This document shows, one piece after another, positions 62,194 through 64,000 of a DNA stretch of 64,000 bases (its first letter is position 1; each line of letters opens with the position of its first letter). The stretch is from Gemmatimonadaceae bacterium. GTDB taxonomy: Bacteria; Gemmatimonadota; Gemmatimonadetes; Gemmatimonadales; Gemmatimonadaceae. Under the pieces are notes generated by a model that was not told where the DNA came from, searched no databases, and was given only the letters and a program-made list of their open reading frames with translations. The stretch lies in the NCBI GenBank assembly GCA_036496605.1, contig DASXKV010000025.1:124001-188000 (forward strand), in the 5' to 3' direction. The position numbers were made by a program, and so were the translations under genes.

Positions 62194-64000
62194 TCAGCGT
62201 CCCGCCGCAGCGGTCGTTGTCTTCGCTGCGCCTAACGTGCGATCGAAGAATCGTGCCGCCGCACTGTCTGCCGTGATCCACGAAGCGTGGCGAAGAAAGC
62301 CGTGGATCTCGTCGGGAAGGACGAGCTCCTCGAACGCGACATCCCGCGCCGCGAGACGACGCGCGAGGTCCACCGTCTGATGGAATCGCACGTTGCGATC
62401 GTCGTCGCCCTGGATGAGGAGCACTGGCGACGTCCACGTCTTCACCGCCGAAACGGGCGACGACTGCCAGGCCACCGTGCGCGCGCGATCGAGATCGGGT
62501 GGCTCGTTGAAGCGAGCGCCCTCGGCCGCAGCGGCGAAGGTCCGGCCCGCGCCTGACTCGGGCGTCGTGAAGTCGTGCACACCGTGAAGATCGACACCGG
62601 CAGCGAAAATGTCGGAGTTTCGACCGAGGGCAAGCGCGGTAAGGAATCCGCCGTACGAGCCGCCCCAGATGCCGATGCGTTTCGCATCGACCTCGGGCAA
62701 GGAGCGAAGATACAGGCCGCCGGCCTTCACGTCCTGATACTCCGATGCGCCTAACGCGCCAGCGTGCGCCGGGTGATGGAAGTCGTGCCCATAGCCCACG
62801 CCGAGCCGGTAGTTCACCGACAGTACGACGTAGCCGTTGCTCGCGAGGTACTGATTCATCGCGTACGAGTTCGTGTAATAGTCCATGTAGTGCCAGCCGA
62901 GGAGCATCTGTCGCGGCGGCCCGCCATGGACGAAAACGACGGCCGGCTTCCGAGCGGTTCCACCGGCGCGCTCGAAGAGCTGTCCGTGTACCATCGTGCC
63001 GTCGGCGGCACGGAAGACGACCATCTTCGGCGTCACCAGTTGATCCGTCGGGAAGTCGGGCGGGATGTGATCGGCGGCGATGAGGCGCCGCGCGCCGCCG
63101 GCCGCGGGCATCACCGCTGGGAGTGGCGGCCGCTTGGCACCGGCGGCAATGAATACGATTGTCGAGCCATCGCCTGTGACGTTAGGCGTCCACTCCAGTC
63201 CGTCGCCAGGCGTGCGCTCGACGGGCTGCGCTCGGTCCACGGGCACGGTGAAGAGGTGTCGCCGGTCGACGTCCTCGCGACCCGCTCCTGTGTTCGCGTT
63301 GAAGACGAGATATTTGCGGTCCGGGCTGGGCGCGACGTACTCCACCATGAATTTTCCTGGTGTCAGGAGGAGCGGCGCACCACCGCTCTCGGAGATGGAG
63401 TAGAGGTGTGGCCAGCCATCGAGATCGGCGAGGAAGGTGATCCGGTCACCGCTCATCCAATGCAGGTTCGCCTGTCCCTCGCTGGTTGGATAGGAACCAT
63501 GGAGCGCCTCGGGACTCTTCCAGATCGCGCGGCCTTCGCCGCTATGCGCGTCCGCCGTCCAGATCTGCCAGGGATTCGGATGCAGCTCGAGCAAAGATTG
63601 GGGCGCTCCACCCGCGCCGCGCAGCCTAACGAAGGCGACGTGCGCGCCATCGGGCGACCAGCGGGGCACCGCGTCGCGGCTCGTCGACGGCGCGAGCCAC
63701 AGAATCGGCTCCGTCTCGGAGGTGAAGACGCCGATGAAGCTGTGGTCACCGCGGCTGGAGACGAAGGCGAGACGACTGCCGTCGGGCGACCACTCGGGCG
63801 AGTGGCTCGTGCCGCGTGAGAAGAAGAGGCGCTTGCCTGCCGCGCTCCCGTCGATCGGTACGATGAAGATCTGGCCGTTGCTCTCGTAGGCTACGCGGTC
63901 ACTCCTCGGCGAGATCACCGGTGCGTCACCCTGTGCGAGCAGCTTCGGCACGCCGCCCGCGAAAGAGACAGTCCAGATCTCGACGCGCGGTTGCACGGGA
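62194..64000 (-). CDS. S9-family peptidase (prolyl oligopeptidase/dipeptidyl aminopeptidase-like), 5'-truncated by window edge
   Basis: At least 600 residues; the frame is still open at base 64000, so the N-terminus is outside the window. A beta-propeller of WD40-like repeats comes first (SPEWSPDGSRLAFVSSRGDH, VPRWSPDGAHVAFVRLRGAG), then an alpha/beta-hydrolase domain with the nucleophile in GIWGGSYGGFLTALAL (G-x-S-x-G-G), the catalytic Asp near QGDDDRNVRFHQTV, and the catalytic His in LPDEIHGFLRHASW. It cleaves peptides, often after Pro. Probably periplasmic or secreted. Five CCTAACG words occur in it. Confidence 0.92.
   Translation of the reverse strand, partial: PVQPRVEIWTVSFAGGVPKLLAQGDAPVISPRSDRVAYESNGQIFIVPIDGSAAGKRLFFSRGTSHSPEWSPDGSRLAFVSSRGDHSFIGVFTSETEPILWLAPSTSRDAVPRWSPDGAHVAFVRLRGAGGAPQSLLELHPNPWQIWTADAHSGEGRAIWKSPEALHGSYPTSEGQANLHWMSGDRITFLADLDGWPHLYSISESGGAPLLLTPGKFMVEYVAPSPDRKYLVFNANTGAGREDVDRRHLFTVPVDRAQPVERTPGDGLEWTPNVTGDGSTIVFIAAGAKRPPLPAVMPAAGGARRLIAADHIPPDFPTDQLVTPKMVVFRAADGTMVHGQLFERAGGTARKPAVVFVHGGPPRQMLLGWHYMDYYTNSYAMNQYLASNGYVVLSVNYRLGVGYGHDFHHPAHAGALGASEYQDVKAGGLYLRSLPEVDAKRIGIWGGSYGGFLTALALGRNSDIFAAGVDLHGVHDFTTPESGAGRTFAAAAEGARFNEPPDLDRARTVAWQSSPVSAVKTWTSPVLLIQGDDDRNVRFHQTVDLARRLAARDVAFEELVLPDEIHGFLRHASWITADSAAARFFDRTLGAAKTTTAAAGR

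Larger units (their letters stand above)
1413..63631. repeat. dispersed word CCTAACG/CGTTAGG, 51 copies across the window
   Basis: First bases of CCTAACG on the plus strand: 2761, 3012, 12124, 15751, 19049, 19747, 20545, 21343, 21710, 22147, 25657, 26811, 28135, 30897, 34234, 36269, 37643, 37891, 38287, 39577, 43489, 43743, 49309, 55437, 56888, 59703, 61878, 62231, 62750, 63625. First bases of CGTTAGG: 1413, 1983, 9656, 11200, 13844, 20022, 28046, 32398, 34656, 37361, 39182, 41202, 44874, 46992, 50112, 51924, 55519, 57754, 59023, 60102, 63180. Forty-two of the 51 have the eighth base making GCCTAACG/CGTTAGGC. Counted by eye, so one or two may be missed. Confidence 0.85.

Noticed and set aside
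1-64000. rRNA, tRNA, CRISPR array, insertion sequence
   Set aside because: No conserved rRNA segments, no tRNA-like cloverleaf with TTCGAAT-type arm, no regularly spaced repeats, and no transposase-like protein seen by eye; a tRNA search tool would be decisive.

Overview
The window is GC-rich (about two thirds G+C), densely coded and contains no rRNA, tRNA or CRISPR array, so the organism can only be inferred. Three large MacB-like permeases of the 'acidobacterial duplicated orphan permease' (ADOP) type, one paired with PadR, together with a DUF389 protein, fused FAD/Fe-S oxidoreductase, S9 peptidase and carboxypeptidase-regulatory beta-barrel protein, suggest a soil bacterium of Gemmatimonadota or Acidobacteriota; Gemmatimonadota is my preferred guess.

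Layout. 1-10.5 kb: 3' part of a vanadium-haloperoxidase-like gene, two divergent ADOP permeases, a frameshifted alpha/beta-hydrolase, an HD phosphohydrolase, a succinate-semialdehyde-type dehydrogenase and a coupled exported protein. 10.5-17.3 kb: exported phospholipase-D-like protein, BBE-type flavoenzyme with divergent HxlR regulator, and a second haloperoxidase-like lipoprotein. 17.4-23 kb: ECF sigma factor, small membrane protein (probable anti-sigma), Spy/CpxP-like protein and a large outer-membrane beta-barrel protein; the sigma gene and the barrel gene share one promoter-like motif with identical 14-nt spacing. 23-37.3 kb: housekeeping and catabolic singletons (beta-propeller, CDP-alcohol phosphotransferase, methyltransferase, cold-shock protein, ArsR/VOC pair, D-aminoacylase-like lipoprotein, DUF4386, Tat-exported SDR, GH15 glucoamylase, GlcD/GlcF fusion). 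37.4-51.9 kb: a stress island with an HNH protein, a hydrophilic 72-aa peptide, holin-like, DUF389 and PRC-barrel proteins, OtsA, and an overlapping operon MscS-MscS-Na+/H+ antiporter-DUF481, then a flavin monooxygenase, a cupredoxin, a receiver-like protein, MarR and a small protein. 52.2-58.6 kb: lipoprotein, Tat-exported carbonic anhydrase, Crp-like regulator, PadR-ADOP operon. 58.6-62.1 kb: three small proteins carrying a repeated unnamed W/G-rich domain beside a PAS histidine kinase. 62.2 kb to the end: S9 peptidase, 5' end outside the window.

Four points stand out. (1) The word CCTAACG/CGTTAGG occurs 51 times by eye (about one per 1.25 kb, several-fold above composition), usually as GCCTAACG and often inside genes at the cost of TTA or CTA codons, a density like DNA-uptake words. 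(2) A palindromic site near ATTGAYATCAAT lies upstream of at least six genes or operons of the 38-52 kb stress island, which also encodes a MarR regulator: a candidate osmotic/redox stress regulon. (3) The ECF sigma factor and the barrel gene share a candidate promoter. (4) A small undescribed domain (R-x-F-x-D-x2-G-x2-W ... RR-x-P-x2-W) occurs in four proteins, once in tandem.
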